Assembly: GCF_042433895.1 (NCBI RefSeq)
Contig: NZ_JBHLUA010000012.1
Span: 558,001 to 622,000, forward strand
DNA: 64,000 bases
Origin: Mesonia maritima
Lineage (GTDB): Bacteria; Bacteroidota; Bacteroidia; Flavobacteriales; Flavobacteriaceae
Direction of reading: 5' to 3'
Positions 43,396 through 53,463 of this stretch are shown here, one piece after another; position 1 is the first letter of the stretch, and every line of letters begins with the position of its first letter. A program made the position numbers and the translations under genes. The notes under the pieces are model-generated. The model was not told the DNA's origin and did no database searches. It was given only the letters and a program-made list of their open reading frames with translations.

Positions 43396-44070
43396 ATGGA
43401 AAAGAAAAAAACAGCGATCATTTTAGGAGCTACCGGACTTACCGGCGGTTTGTTGCTTCAAGAACTTTTAAAAGATGAACGTTTCAATAAAATAATTCTT
43501 TTCTCCCGTAGCAGTGTAAAATTATCTAATCCAAAAATTGAAGAACACCTTATCTATTTATTTGAATTAGAAAACTATAAATATCTTTTTAAGGGCGATG
43601 TGGTTTTCTGTTGTATCGGTAGTACACAAAAAAAGACGCCAAATAATGAAACGTATAAAAAGGTAGATTTTGGAATTCCTGTTACCGCGGCTAAACTTGC
43701 GAAAGAAAATTCAATTTCTACATTTATTGTGGTTTCTGCACTTGGCGCAAATGCCGAAAGTAAATTTTTCTATAACAAAACAAAAGGTGAAATGGAAAAT
43801 GCGGTGCTTCAGCAAAATATACCGGAAACTTATATTTTGCGACCTTCGCTAATTTCGGGAGAACGAGAAGAAAAACGTCCGTTTGAATTCGCTTGGAAAC
43901 AAGTAATTAAACTTGCTAATTTTATAATGCTTGGACCGTTAAAAAAATTCAGATCTATTCCCGCAGCGACTATAGCGATTGCCATGAAAATACTTTTGTT
44001 AAAACCTTATTCAGCTAAAATCATTGAATCTGAAACCATTAAAAAAATAGCAAAAGAAGCCCGTCCGTAA
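43396..44070 (+). CDS. NAD(P)-dependent oxidoreductase, HTATIP2/atypical SDR type
   Basis: The 224-residue Rossmann protein has the dinucleotide motif ILGATGLTGGLL at its N-terminus and the YxxxK pair in FFYNKTKGEME. FCCIGSTQKKTPNNETYKKVD is the region typical of TIP30-like bacterial proteins (shown here in parts). Substrate unknown. It appears monocistronic. Confidence 0.85.
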   Translation: MEKKKTAIILGATGLTGGLLLQELLKDERFNKIILFSRSSVKLSNPKIEEHLIYLFELENYKYLFKGDVVFCCIGSTQKKTPNNETYKKVDFGIPVTAAKLAKENSISTFIVVSALGANAESKFFYNKTKGEMENAVLQQNIPETYILRPSLISGEREEKRPFEFAWKQVIKLANFIMLGPLKKFRSIPAATIAIAMKILLLKPYSAKIIESETIKKIAKEARP

Positions 44071-44150
44071 AAACCCTGAAATAGCATTTATTTTAAATTT
44101 CATATATTGTAGATAATCAGTCAGTTAAAAATGACGATTAATTTCAATAT

Positions 44151-45614
44151 ATGGTAAAAAACTACAAACATTTTTATTTTCTCTTTTCCGTTATACTTTT
44201 GCTTTTTGGTTGTTCAGATGATGCTGAAAATATTTCCGAAGAAAAAGTAATAGAAACTGAACCTACCGTAAACCGAGATCTTTCAGAAATAAAAGAAGAT
44301 GGGAAACTCACCGTAATTACTATTTATAATTCAACAAGTTATTTTTTATACCGCGGAAAACCAATGGGTTTTGAGTATGAATTGGTAAAAAAATTGGCAG
44401 AACATTTAGAATTGGAATTAGATATAAAAGTCGCTAAAAATATCGATGAACTTTTCGATATGCTGAATAGCGGCGAAGGCGATTTAATTGCCTATGGTTT
44501 ATCGATTACCGAACCTAGAAAAGATATAATTGCTTTTACCGATTATCATTATTTAACGCATCAAGTTTTGGTACAACGTCGTCCAAAAAATTGGCGAAAA
44601 TTACCGCTTTATAAAATCAAAAAACAATTAATTAGTGATCCGATTGAATTAATTGGTGAAACTGTTCACGTGAGAAAAAATTCGTCATATAATGCGCGAT
44701 TAAAAAATTTAATGCAAGAAATTGGCGGATACATAAATATTGAACCGGTTTCGGGCGATAAAACGACCGATGAAATTATTAAAATGGTGGTCGATGGTAA
44801 AATTGAATATACGGTTGCCGATTATAATATTGCGGCAATTAACCAAACCTACAATCCTATTTTAGATATCGATACAGAAATTAGTTTTTCTCAACGCGTG
44901 GCCTGGGCGGTTCGAAAGAATTCTCCCGAATTTTTAGAAGCTGTCAATAAATGGATTAAAACAATTAAGAAGAAAGACTTTTACTATATTGTTTACAATA
45001 AATATTTTAAAAACAAAAAATCGTATAGAAGAAGAATTAAGAGTGAACTTTATAGCAAAAATCAAGGAAAAATTAGTGTTTACGACCCCATAATTAAAAA
45101 AAATGCCACACGTTTAAATTGGGATTGGCGTTTATTGAGTTCGCAAATTTACCAAGAATCACGTTTTCAACCTTCCGATAGTTCTTGGGCTGGCGCAAAT
45201 GGTTTAATGCAAATAATGCCCGCTACTGCAAAAGATTTAGGGGTAAATGATATTACAAACCCTTCTGAAAATTTAAAAGCCGGAACCATTTATTTAAAAC
45301 AAATGCGAGAAAAATTCAGTAAGGTAAAAGATAGTATTCAGAAAATAAAATTTACGTTGGCAGCATATAATTGTGGTTTAGGTCACGTTAGAGATGCGCA
45401 ACGTTTAACGAAAGCTGCAGGAGAAAACCCTTATCGTTGGGATGATAATGTAGAAGATTATATGCTGAAATTAAGTTCGCGCGAATTTTTTAGTCGACCG
45501 GAAGTAAAATACGGTTTTGTTCGGGGCAGAGAGCCATTTTTGTATGTAAAAGAAATCTTTTTGCGTTACAATCATTACAAAAAATTGATTCCGTTAGCGA
45601 ATTCTACTGAATAA
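44151..45614 (+). CDS. MltF-like lytic murein transglycosylase (lipoprotein)
   Basis: The 487-residue protein has a lipoprotein signal (FSVILLLFGC), a substrate-binding domain of the ABC solute-receptor type (about 55-270, with GFEYELVKKLAEHLELELD and GDLIAYGLSITEPR), and a C-terminal lysozyme-like SLT domain with the catalytic glutamate in IYQESRFQPSDSS and GLMQIMPATAKDLG. It cleaves peptidoglycan with release of anhydro-muropeptides; the first domain may sense released peptides. The mature start CSDDAEN resembles a surface-export signal. Confidence 0.92.
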   Translation: MVKNYKHFYFLFSVILLLFGCSDDAENISEEKVIETEPTVNRDLSEIKEDGKLTVITIYNSTSYFLYRGKPMGFEYELVKKLAEHLELELDIKVAKNIDELFDMLNSGEGDLIAYGLSITEPRKDIIAFTDYHYLTHQVLVQRRPKNWRKLPLYKIKKQLISDPIELIGETVHVRKNSSYNARLKNLMQEIGGYINIEPVSGDKTTDEIIKMVVDGKIEYTVADYNIAAINQTYNPILDIDTEISFSQRVAWAVRKNSPEFLEAVNKWIKTIKKKDFYYIVYNKYFKNKKSYRRRIKSELYSKNQGKISVYDPIIKKNATRLNWDWRLLSSQIYQESRFQPSDSSWAGANGLMQIMPATAKDLGVNDITNPSENLKAGTIYLKQMREKFSKVKDSIQKIKFTLAAYNCGLGHVRDAQRLTKAAGENPYRWDDNVEDYMLKLSSREFFSRPEVKYGFVRGREPFLYVKEIFLRYNHYKKLIPLANSTE

Positions 45615-45650
45615 TTTCAGAAATCGACTTATTTTTATTGAAAAATTGAA

Positions 45651-46124
45651 ATGCAAGAAATAGAACGGAAGTTTTTAGTGACTTCAGAAAAGTATAAAAA
45701 AGAAGCTTTTCAGCAAATTAATATTCAGCAAGCTTATTTAAATTCTCATCCAGAACGCACCACGCGAATTCGTATAAAAAACAATGAAGCTCTAATTACC
45801 GTAAAAGGAAAATCTTCAGCAAACGGCTTAACACGATTTGAATGGGAAAAACAAATTGAAGTAAACGATGCAAAAGAATTATTGAAACTTTGTGAGCCCG
45901 GAAAAATTGAAAAAACTCGCTTTTTGGTAAAATCGGGCAAACATGTATTTGAAGTTGATGAATTTTATGCGGAAAATGAGGGTCTAACAATCGCAGAAGT
46001 AGAATTAAAAAACGAAAATGAAAATGTAATACTTCCTGATTGGATTGGCGAAGAAGTTACCAGAGAAAAAAAATATTACAATTCTTCTTTAATTAATCAT
46101 CCCTATAAAAACTGGGAAGTGTAA
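45651..46124 (+). CDS. CYTH domain protein (triphosphate tunnel family)
   Basis: The 157-residue protein starts with the ExExK signature (MQEIERKFLV) and has alternating charged strands (TRIRIKNNEALITVKGK, FEVDEFYAENEGLTIAEVEL) of the triphosphate-tunnel fold. Bacterial members are inorganic triphosphatases or act on thiamine triphosphate or tRNA ends; the substrate here is not known. It follows the transglycosylase gene by 36 bases. Confidence 0.92.
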   Translation: MQEIERKFLVTSEKYKKEAFQQINIQQAYLNSHPERTTRIRIKNNEALITVKGKSSANGLTRFEWEKQIEVNDAKELLKLCEPGKIEKTRFLVKSGKHVFEVDEFYAENEGLTIAEVELKNENENVILPDWIGEEVTREKKYYNSSLINHPYKNWEV

Positions 46125-46210
46125 AAAAATATTTGTATTAAGGTAGGAAATTATACTTTGTACATCTTGCGAAATGATTTAAAAGATCATAATTAAAAAT
46201 TATACAGTCA

Positions 46211-47041
46211 TTAAAATGTTCCTATAAGTCCAAACTGTCCTAAACCTACTTGAAATTTCCAACTGATTTTAGTTTTATGGGGATTTCCATAATCTCTTTC
46301 TTCATTAAGATAATTATCTATTGTATCTACCACTAAAATACTTAGTGCCATACTAAGTCCTACATCAGTTAACCAATGTGCGCCTGCCCAAAGTCTTGAT
46401 ATTGGAGCAATCATTCCCAAACCATAAATACCTGCTTTTACAAATGGGTTTTTAAATTGTTTTCCGATAGCATAAGCTGTGGTAAAAGAAAGAATAGTGT
46501 GACCCGAAGGAAAGCTATGAAAGCCGCCTTTTTTACTAAATGGTTTAAAAGAACCTTTTCCTGCATCGGTTCCGGGACGTGCTCTTCCTATGGCTGTTTT
46601 TGAAATTGTTTGAATAAGTCCAGCAGTAGATGCAGCAGAGATAAGCAAAACACCGGTTTTTCTTATTTTTTCGTTTTTTGTAAATAAACCATATAAGTAT
46701 ACAGCTCCATTTATTGCAAAATGATTTTGTGGACTTCCATAGTACCAACCAAAATCTTTAATAATACCGGGAATGTGAGGTTCTTGATTTTCAAACCATC
46801 GATTGGCCTCTTCATCAAAAATATAAAGTGCTCCCGTTCCTAAAACTATGGTTCCGGCAGTTAAAAAATCGTCTTTTTCCCATTTTAAAGGCTGGGTATA
46901 TGTTGTTGTTAAACCTTTAAAAGCACTTGTGCCGTCATACTTTAGCAGTTCCCAGGTAGTTGGGAGACTGTCTTTAGGTTTATTTTGGCTAAATGTAAGT
47001 GAGGGGAAAATTAGAAATAGAAATAAAATTATCTTTTTCAT
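46211..47041 (-). CDS. PAP2 family phosphatase
   Basis: The 276-residue protein has a signal or anchor (MKKIILFLFLIFPSLTF), and the PAP2 motifs KTAIGRARPGTD, FPSGHTILSF and SRLWAGAHWLTDVG. These act on phosphatidic acid, undecaprenyl diphosphate or lipid A. It probably acts at the outer face of the inner membrane or in the periplasm. It ends close to the CYTH gene (convergent), with no strong terminator seen in the 86-base gap. Confidence 0.9.
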   Translation of the reverse strand: MKKIILFLFLIFPSLTFSQNKPKDSLPTTWELLKYDGTSAFKGLTTTYTQPLKWEKDDFLTAGTIVLGTGALYIFDEEANRWFENQEPHIPGIIKDFGWYYGSPQNHFAINGAVYLYGLFTKNEKIRKTGVLLISAASTAGLIQTISKTAIGRARPGTDAGKGSFKPFSKKGGFHSFPSGHTILSFTTAYAIGKQFKNPFVKAGIYGLGMIAPISRLWAGAHWLTDVGLSMALSILVVDTIDNYLNEERDYGNPHKTKISWKFQVGLGQFGLIGTF

Positions 47042-47083
47042 TTTATATATTTTAAAGCTTTAATGCTCCTTAAAAATTAAAAT

Positions 47084-47116
47084 AAAAACCGCTCCATAAT
47101 TTCTTATGAAACGGTT
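47084..47116 (-). terminator. Intrinsic terminator of the RND efflux operon
   Basis: On the reverse strand AACCG...TTATG arms fold as AACCG-TTTCATAA-GAAA-TTATG-GAG-CGGTT, an imperfect stem followed by a T-rich tract (GGTTTTTATTTT). It lies 37 bases past the stop of the outer-membrane channel gene. Confidence 0.65.
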
Positions 47117-47153
47117 CTTACAATCAATCAAACATTACAAACTATGAAAAAAA

Positions 47154-48572
47154 TTATTGCCAACCGCCGCCTAAAGCTTCATATAAACTAACTAAAGCGT
47201 CAAGTTGATTGTATTTTGCATTAATTAAATCTAATTGCGAATTCAGTGCATTTTCACGCGAACGTAAAACTTCTAAATAATTCGCCAATCCGTTATCGAG
47301 TAATTCTTCGGAATAATCGGTTGCCGTTTGGTATGCATTAAATTCTTTCTCTTTTAATTCAATTTTTTCGGTCGCCGCATTATAGCTGTACATTGCATCA
47401 GAAACTTCTTTGCTGGCGGTTAAAATTGCTTGTTTAAACTGTAATCTCGCTTGTTCTTGTTCACTTTTGGCGACTTCAAATTGCGTTCTAATTTGTCTTC
47501 GCTGAAAAATAGGCTGTGTTAATCCGCCTACCACAGTTGCAAAAAGTGAATTCGCGTTAAATAATTTATCGAATTCTAAACTCTGAAAACCTCCGCTCGC
47601 CGTTAACGTAAGTGATGGGTAAAAATTACTTCGTGCTACATTGGTCATTTCAAAAGAATTTCTAAACTTATATTCTGCTGCTAAAACATCAGGTCGATTG
47701 CTCAATAATTGCGCAGGAACTCCGGTATTTAATTCCGTAGTAATATTTTGATTTTCCAATTCGCTTCGCGGAATTTCCATAGGAGATTCGCCTAATAAGA
47801 TAGACATTGTATTTTCTAATAAACGCGCTTGTTTTTTTAAATCGACTAAAATAGCTTGAGCGGTATAGAGTTGGGCTTCGGTTTGTTTAACGCCAACTTC
47901 AGTAACATTTCCAGCATCTTTTAAGGCTTCAGTAGTTTCAATACTACTTTCACGATTATCAATAGTTCGTTGAGTAATTTTTATTTGTTCATCAACTGCT
48001 AATAATTGATAATATGTTGAAGCAATATTTGAAATTAAGCGTGTTTTTACTGCTTTATGTGCCGCAACACTTTGTAAATAACGAGCACCAAAAGCACGTT
48101 TTTGACTTCTTATTTTTCCCCAAATATCAGCTTCCCAAGATAAATCTGCGGTTACTTCATATTGGTCAATCGCACTATTAAAGAATGAACCAAACTGACT
48201 GTTTTTTGAAAGTTCTTGATGTGTCCACGAAGCATTTCCGGTTAGACTCGGAAAATACCCGGCTTTACCTTGTTTTAAATAGGCTTCCGCGGAAAGGATT
48301 TGTTGCAAGGCCACGCGAATATCAATATTATTCTCTAATCCTTCTTCAATATAGTCTTGTAAAACAGGATCGGTAAAAATTTCGCGCCAAGAAACGGTTG
48401 CCATTGTTAAACTATCTTGCGGGAGCTTATCAGTTCTAAAATTTTCTTCTTCTACAACTATTGGTCGTTCGTAATCTTTGGCTACAAAACACGATTGTAA
48501 GCTTAAAAAAGCAATCGTAATAGCGAGGTATTTTAATTTATATAGAGTTTTCATGAATTTCTTTTTAAGCAT
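47154..48572 (-). CDS. RND efflux outer-membrane channel lipoprotein (NodT/OprM type)
   Basis: The 472-residue TolC-like channel has the NodT-family tandem OEP repeats (YEVTADLSWEADIWGKIRSQ; LLSNRPDVLAAEYKFRN) and a lipoprotein signal with cysteine in FLSLQSCFVAK. The frame begins at 48572, overlapping the pump gene by eight bases; the ATG at 48554 (MKTLYKLK) gives a more usual signal peptide and is the alternative start. It forms the outer exit duct for the AcrAB-type pump. Confidence 0.93.
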   Translation of the reverse strand: MLKKKFMKTLYKLKYLAITIAFLSLQSCFVAKDYERPIVVEEENFRTDKLPQDSLTMATVSWREIFTDPVLQDYIEEGLENNIDIRVALQQILSAEAYLKQGKAGYFPSLTGNASWTHQELSKNSQFGSFFNSAIDQYEVTADLSWEADIWGKIRSQKRAFGARYLQSVAAHKAVKTRLISNIASTYYQLLAVDEQIKITQRTIDNRESSIETTEALKDAGNVTEVGVKQTEAQLYTAQAILVDLKKQARLLENTMSILLGESPMEIPRSELENQNITTELNTGVPAQLLSNRPDVLAAEYKFRNSFEMTNVARSNFYPSLTLTASGGFQSLEFDKLFNANSLFATVVGGLTQPIFQRRQIRTQFEVAKSEQEQARLQFKQAILTASKEVSDAMYSYNAATEKIELKEKEFNAYQTATDYSEELLDNGLANYLEVLRSRENALNSQLDLINAKYNQLDALVSLYEALGGGWQ

Positions 48573-51500
48573 TTTGTTGAACGGCTTCCGGTTTTTTCCC
48601 TATTTTCTCTTGTAACCATTGAAACAGAATAAATAACATCGGGATTACAAAAACTCCGGTAATGGTTCCAATTAATAAACCTCCGGCAGCACCTGTACCA
48701 ATCGACCTGTTTCCGGCAGCTCCAACACCATTTGCCAAAACAAGCGGCATTAATCCTAAAATAAAAGCGAAAGAAGTCATTAAAATAGGTCGTAAACGTG
48801 CTTTTGCACCATTAATTGCAGAATCAACAATAGATTCCCCTTGTTTTCGACGTTGTATCGCAAATTCTACGATTAGAATCGCATTCTTCGCCAATAAACC
48901 TAATAACATAATTAAGGCAATTTGGAAATAAATGTTATTCTGAAGTCCAGCAAATTTTGTGGTTATATAGGCACCAAAAACTCCTAATGGAAGTGATAAT
49001 AATACCGACAATGGTAATAGGTAACTTTCATATTGCGCCGCTAATAAGAAATACACAAACACAATACTTAAAATGAAAATCATTGTGGTTTGGTTTCCTG
49101 CTTTTACTTCTTCTCGAGTTAAACCGGAGTAAGCGGTGCTATAACTCTCAGGTAAAGTGCTGGCAACTTCTTCTACTGCGTTAATTGCGTCTCCCGAACT
49201 ATAACCAGGATTTGTTGCGCCTGTTAGTTTAGTTGAATTAAATAAATTGAAACGTGTTACCGATTGCGGACCGTAAACGCGTTTTAAATTCACAAACTGC
49301 GTAATCGGTGCCATTTCCCCACTTTCGGTACGAACATATAATTTATTTAAGTCACTTTTTACGGCACGATCTTGTGGTAAAGCTTGAACATAAACACGAT
49401 ATTGTTTTCCGAAGCGGGCAAAATCTGCTGCGTAAACTCCACCGATATACCCTTGTAAGGTTGAAAATATTTCACTTACTGAAACGCCTTTTTCTTTAGC
49501 TAGCGGAACGTTTAAGTTAATTTCAAATTGCGGATAATTTGTATTGAATGATGATTGCGCATACTGAATTTCAGGACGTTGTGTTAGCTTCTGAATAAAT
49601 TCTTGATTTACTTCATCTAACTCAGAAAAACTAGAACCCGACCGATCTAATAAATTTACTTCGAAACCGGAAGAGTTACCAAAACCTGGAATACTCGGTG
49701 GTGCGAAGAAAATAATATTCGCTTCAGGAATTGTCGCGGCAATACCAAATAATTTTCCGGTAATGGCTTGAACCGAAAGTTCATCAGAATCGCGTTCTTC
49801 CCAATCTTTCAGTTTAATAAATCCTAATCCGTAGTTACTTCCGGCGCCACTTAATAAACTTCTTCCGTGAATAACCGACATTCCTTCAACGCCGGGTAAA
49901 TCTTTTACTTTATTATAAAGTTCTTCGTTTACTTTCGTAGTTCTATCTACAGAAGCTCCGGCAGGTAACTCTACGTTTACAAAAACTAACCCGCGATCTT
50001 CATCAGGCACAAATCCGGTAGGAACGGTAGAAGATGACCACCAAATTCCTACACCGGCTAAAACGAGAATCAACACGGTAATCCATTTATTTTTATATAA
50101 AAATCCTAAGGATTGACCATAGCGGTAAATCGTTGCTTTAAATCCACGATTGAACGCCGCATAAAATTTCTGTAAGTAATTTTTCTTAGAATTTTCTTTA
50201 TCATCGTGTGTTTTTAAAAATAATGCACAAAGCGCCGGACTTAAGGTTAGTGCGTTTACCGCGGAAATGATAATCGCAACTATTAATGTTATCCCGAATT
50301 GCTCATAAAATACTCCAGTTGGCCCTTTAATGAAAGTTACCGGAATAAATACTGCTGCCATTACCAGCGTAATGGAAACGATTGCACCAGAGATTTCGTG
50401 CATTGCGTCTAAGGTAGCTTTTTTAGCGTCTTTGGCGCCTTCATCAATTTTCGCGTGAACTGCTTCAACTACAACAATGGCATCATCTACCACAATCCCA
50501 ATAGCGAGTACGAGAGCAAAAAGTGTAAGCAGGTTAATTGAATATCCAAAAAGGTTTAAGAAAAAGAATGTCCCAATAATTGAAACCGGAACCGCAATAG
50601 CGGGAATTAAGGTAGATCTAAAATCTTGTAAGAAAATAAATACTACAATAAATACGAGAATAAACGCTTCAATTAAGGTGTGAACTACTTTATTAATTGA
50701 AGCATTCAAGAAGTTGTTGGTATCATAAGGAATATAAATTTCTATTCCTTCCGGTAAATCTTTGTCAATTTCTTCTAAGCGCTCTTTAATGGTTTGAATA
50801 ATTTCTCGCGCGTTAGATCCTTTAGTCTGAAAAATACCCATATTCACCGCTGGGTGTCCTTTCGTCATCGATCCGCCGCTATACGATTGGGCATCAAGTT
50901 CTATTCTTGCTACGTCTTGTAAACGTAAATATTCGCCATTTCCTAAAGCTTTTATAACAATATCGCTGTATTGTTTTTCGGTTTTAAAGCGTCCGCTGTA
51001 TTTAATAATGTAAGAGAATGCTTCACCATTATTTTCACCTAATGCTCCGGCTGCGGCTTCTAAACTTTGTTCATTTAGCGCACCGATAACATCAGAAGGA
51101 ACTAAATTATACGCCGCTAATTTTTCAGGTTGAAGCCAAATGCGCATCGCATAATCTTTTCCACCAAAGACATTTACATTTCCAACTCCGTTAACCCGTT
51201 GAAGTTCAGGTATTACATTAATTTTTAAGTAATTCTGAATAAACGTATCGTCATAATCATCGTTTGTACTATAAAACGATAAGAACATTAACGCGCTTGT
51301 TTGCTGTTTTTGTGTGGTAACCCCAGTTTGTTTTACTTCTTGCGGAAGGAGCGGATTTGCTCTCGCCACACGATTCTGAACGTTTACCGCCGCAATGTCG
51401 GGATCTACTTCTTGATCGAAAAACACGGTGATTTCTGCTGTTCCGTTATTAGTGGCAGTTGAGGTTAAATAGGTCATTCCCTCAACTCCATTGATTTGTT

Positions 51501-51699
51501 CTTCAATAGGAATAATTACACTTTCTAAAACCGTTTCGGCATTGGCCCCCGGATAAGTTGTGCTTACCGTAATAGTTGGTGGCGCAATATCTGGATATTG
51601 CGTGATGGGTAAATTAGTAAGCCCGAGTACACCAAGAATAACGATAATAATGGAAACTACCGTAGAAAGTACGGGCCGTTCTATAAATGTTTTTAGCAT
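48565..51699 (-). CDS. RND multidrug efflux permease (HAE1 family)
   Basis: The 1044-residue inner-membrane pump is an AcrB homologue that exports drugs using the proton gradient. The start FIERPVLSTVVSIIIVILGV and the proton-relay aspartates in AIGIVVDDAIVVVEAVH are present, as are the FIPVTFIKGPTGVFYEQFGI segment and the second-half AKNAILIVEFA. It forms an operon with the fusion protein, 26 bases upstream, and the channel protein. Confidence 0.96.
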   Translation of the reverse strand: MLKTFIERPVLSTVVSIIIVILGVLGLTNLPITQYPDIAPPTITVSTTYPGANAETVLESVIIPIEEQINGVEGMTYLTSTATNNGTAEITVFFDQEVDPDIAAVNVQNRVARANPLLPQEVKQTGVTTQKQQTSALMFLSFYSTNDDYDDTFIQNYLKINVIPELQRVNGVGNVNVFGGKDYAMRIWLQPEKLAAYNLVPSDVIGALNEQSLEAAAGALGENNGEAFSYIIKYSGRFKTEKQYSDIVIKALGNGEYLRLQDVARIELDAQSYSGGSMTKGHPAVNMGIFQTKGSNAREIIQTIKERLEEIDKDLPEGIEIYIPYDTNNFLNASINKVVHTLIEAFILVFIVVFIFLQDFRSTLIPAIAVPVSIIGTFFFLNLFGYSINLLTLFALVLAIGIVVDDAIVVVEAVHAKIDEGAKDAKKATLDAMHEISGAIVSITLVMAAVFIPVTFIKGPTGVFYEQFGITLIVAIIISAVNALTLSPALCALFLKTHDDKENSKKNYLQKFYAAFNRGFKATIYRYGQSLGFLYKNKWITVLILVLAGVGIWWSSSTVPTGFVPDEDRGLVFVNVELPAGASVDRTTKVNEELYNKVKDLPGVEGMSVIHGRSLLSGAGSNYGLGFIKLKDWEERDSDELSVQAITGKLFGIAATIPEANIIFFAPPSIPGFGNSSGFEVNLLDRSGSSFSELDEVNQEFIQKLTQRPEIQYAQSSFNTNYPQFEINLNVPLAKEKGVSVSEIFSTLQGYIGGVYAADFARFGKQYRVYVQALPQDRAVKSDLNKLYVRTESGEMAPITQFVNLKRVYGPQSVTRFNLFNSTKLTGATNPGYSSGDAINAVEEVASTLPESYSTAYSGLTREEVKAGNQTTMIFILSIVFVYFLLAAQYESYLLPLSVLLSLPLGVFGAYITTKFAGLQNNIYFQIALIMLLGLLAKNAILIVEFAIQRRKQGESIVDSAINGAKARLRPILMTSFAFILGLMPLVLANGVGAAGNRSIGTGAAGGLLIGTITGVFVIPMLFILFQWLQEKIGKKPEAVQQNA

Positions 51700-51725
51700 G
51701 ATTTTTTCTGTTTCTTCAGCGAATT

Positions 51726-52859
51726 TTATTTAAATACTTTTTCAATTGGTTTTGAGATACTATCGAATTCGGTGGGTTGCGGTTTTATTTCAGTATTTGG
51801 GCGAATTTTATTAACGCCTTTCGCAACGATTTTTTCTCCTTTTTCTACACCCGATTCGACTACATATAAATTATCAACTTTCGCTTTTGTTTGAATTGCA
51901 GAAGAAGTAACTTTATTATCTTTCCCAACTTTCATCACCAAAATATTTCCTTGGCGCTCAAATGTAGAAGCTTGCGGAATTACCACGGCGTTTTCAAATG
52001 TATTCGGGATTAAAACACGACCGCTGTTTCCGTTGGTTAAAATTCTTGATGGGTTATCAAAAACGGCTCGGAATGAAATTGATCCTGTATTCTCATTGAT
52101 TTGTGAATTAATGGTTTCAATTTGTCCTTCTTGTTCGTATGTGGAGCCGTTTGCTAATTCTAGTTTTACTTTCGGCATCGCTTCAATACGCTCTTGCAGA
52201 TTTTTTCCGTCTTTATTCTGAATAAAATCCAAATAATCGGTTTCGTTCATCGAAAAATAAGCGTAAACTTTACTAATATCACTAACTGTAGTAAGCGGTT
52301 GCTGACTTGTGGGACTTACCAAAGCGCCTTCTCTCAATCGGATAGAACCTACATAACCATCTACCGGACTTTTAATATTTGCGTAGCCAATATTAGCTTG
52401 AATACCATTGTAGCTACTTTTTGCTTGTTCTAATTTGGCTTTTGCGGTTTCTAATTGAACTTCGCTAATAATATCTTTTTCAACTAAAGGTTTTAATTTA
52501 TTTACTTCAACTTGCGCCGCATTTACGTTAGCTTTTGCAGCTTGCGCGTCTTGGTTGAGTGATTGTGTTTCGAGTTTAAAAAGTGTTTGGCCTTTGCTTA
52601 CTTTTTGTCCTTCGTCTACTAAAACATCAGTAATATATCCTGATACTTTAGCGCGAACTTCACTATTCACAATTCCTTCAATACTTACGGGATAAGAAGT
52701 ATAAGCGGTGACCGTTTTGGTAGGAACTTCAATTACCGGATAAGGTTTTGCTTGTGGAGCGTTTGCAGCCTGGGCGTTTTGACCTCCTTTATTGTCACCA
52801 CAAGAGCTAAGAAGTAAGACTCCCAAAATAATAGCTATATAATTGAATAATTTTTTCAT
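51726..52859 (-). CDS. RND efflux periplasmic adaptor (membrane fusion protein)
   Basis: The 377-residue lipoprotein (YIAIILGVLLLSSCGD) bridges the pump and the channel in the periplasm. It has the paired biotinyl-lipoyl halves (VSGYITDVLVDEGQKVSKGQ and YANIKSPVDGYVGSIRLREG) around an alpha-helical hairpin. It is the first structural gene after the MarR-type regulator, with ten bases between them. Confidence 0.95.
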   Translation of the reverse strand: MKKLFNYIAIILGVLLLSSCGDNKGGQNAQAANAPQAKPYPVIEVPTKTVTAYTSYPVSIEGIVNSEVRAKVSGYITDVLVDEGQKVSKGQTLFKLETQSLNQDAQAAKANVNAAQVEVNKLKPLVEKDIISEVQLETAKAKLEQAKSSYNGIQANIGYANIKSPVDGYVGSIRLREGALVSPTSQQPLTTVSDISKVYAYFSMNETDYLDFIQNKDGKNLQERIEAMPKVKLELANGSTYEQEGQIETINSQINENTGSISFRAVFDNPSRILTNGNSGRVLIPNTFENAVVIPQASTFERQGNILVMKVGKDNKVTSSAIQTKAKVDNLYVVESGVEKGEKIVAKGVNKIRPNTEIKPQPTEFDSISKPIEKVFK

Positions 52860-52869
52860 CGAGTTATAA

Positions 52870-53358
52870 TTATGAGTTGATATTTTTAATAGTTGACATT
52901 TTTTTAATGGTATTCTTAATATTTTCTTTTTGGCATTTTAAATAATCTTTAAAGAGCAAAGCTATTTGTCCGTTGCTTTCAAATTTTTCTTTGTTGTATT
53001 TAGAATTGAAGTCTACAATTTTTTCTATAAGTTGAATTTCTTTAGAAATGCTTTCAAGATATTCTTGTAAAGTAGATTTTAGATACATTTTATTAGCTCT
53101 AAAATATCTTTTGCGGTCGCCCGATTTTGTAAAATATTCAACTTTTTTTATTTGAAGTAACAAATTAAGTTGCGTAGAAACCGAACTTTTACTGGCTTGG
53201 GTAGTAGAAAGTATTTCATCAAACGTGTGGCCATCGGCTGGAGAAAGAATCATCATGGCATAAATTCTTGCAGCCAATGGAGCTAATTGATGATTTTTTT
53301 CAAAATGCAAGCCAATTTCTTCAATAAGTTTTCGTTTTTCTGGAGAACAACAATCCAT
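52870..53358 (-). CDS. MarR/GbsR-type transcriptional regulator of the efflux operon
   Basis: The 162-residue protein has a winged helix (AARIYAMMILSPADGHTFDE, then LSTTQASKSSVSTQLNLLLQ) and a helical tail. It probably represses the pump operon until a drug or bile-like compound binds. The open frame extends to 53391, but the codons there coincide with promoter element TATTTTTG (53381-53388), so I place the start at the ATG 53358 (MDCCSPEKRK). A perfect palindrome just upstream is its likely operator. Confidence 0.9.
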   Translation of the reverse strand: MDCCSPEKRKLIEEIGLHFEKNHQLAPLAARIYAMMILSPADGHTFDEILSTTQASKSSVSTQLNLLLQIKKVEYFTKSGDRKRYFRANKMYLKSTLQEYLESISKEIQLIEKIVDFNSKYNKEKFESNGQIALLFKDYLKCQKENIKNTIKKMSTIKNINS

Positions 53359-53380
53359 ATCTTGCTTTAAATTTAGAGCG

Positions 53381-53388
53381 CAAAAATA
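53381..53388 (-). promoter_or_regulatory. -7 promoter element TATTTTTG of the efflux operon
   Basis: The reverse strand reads TATTTTTG, an exact TAnnTTTG match 22 bases before the regulator start at 53358. The palindrome 53394-53413 lies five bases upstream of it, in the spacer to the -33 region. Confidence 0.55.
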
Positions 53389-53393
53389 CATTA

Positions 53394-53413
53394 AGTTCGG
53401 AACTAACCGAACT
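53394..53413. promoter_or_regulatory. Candidate operator of the efflux regulator
   Basis: AGTTCGG-AACTAA-CCGAACT is a perfect seven-base inverted repeat with a six-base centre. Its place between the -33 and -7 region of the regulator-pump operon is where a bound repressor would block polymerase. Confidence 0.6.
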
Positions 53414-53463
53414 AAAGAAACTTAAATTGTTGTTAAAAAAATTGATAAGACTCTTAGGGTATA

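Noticed and set aside
47143..47190. 15-codon forward frame starting MKKIIANRR
   Set aside because: Lies on the antisense strand of the efflux channel gene and is too short to support.
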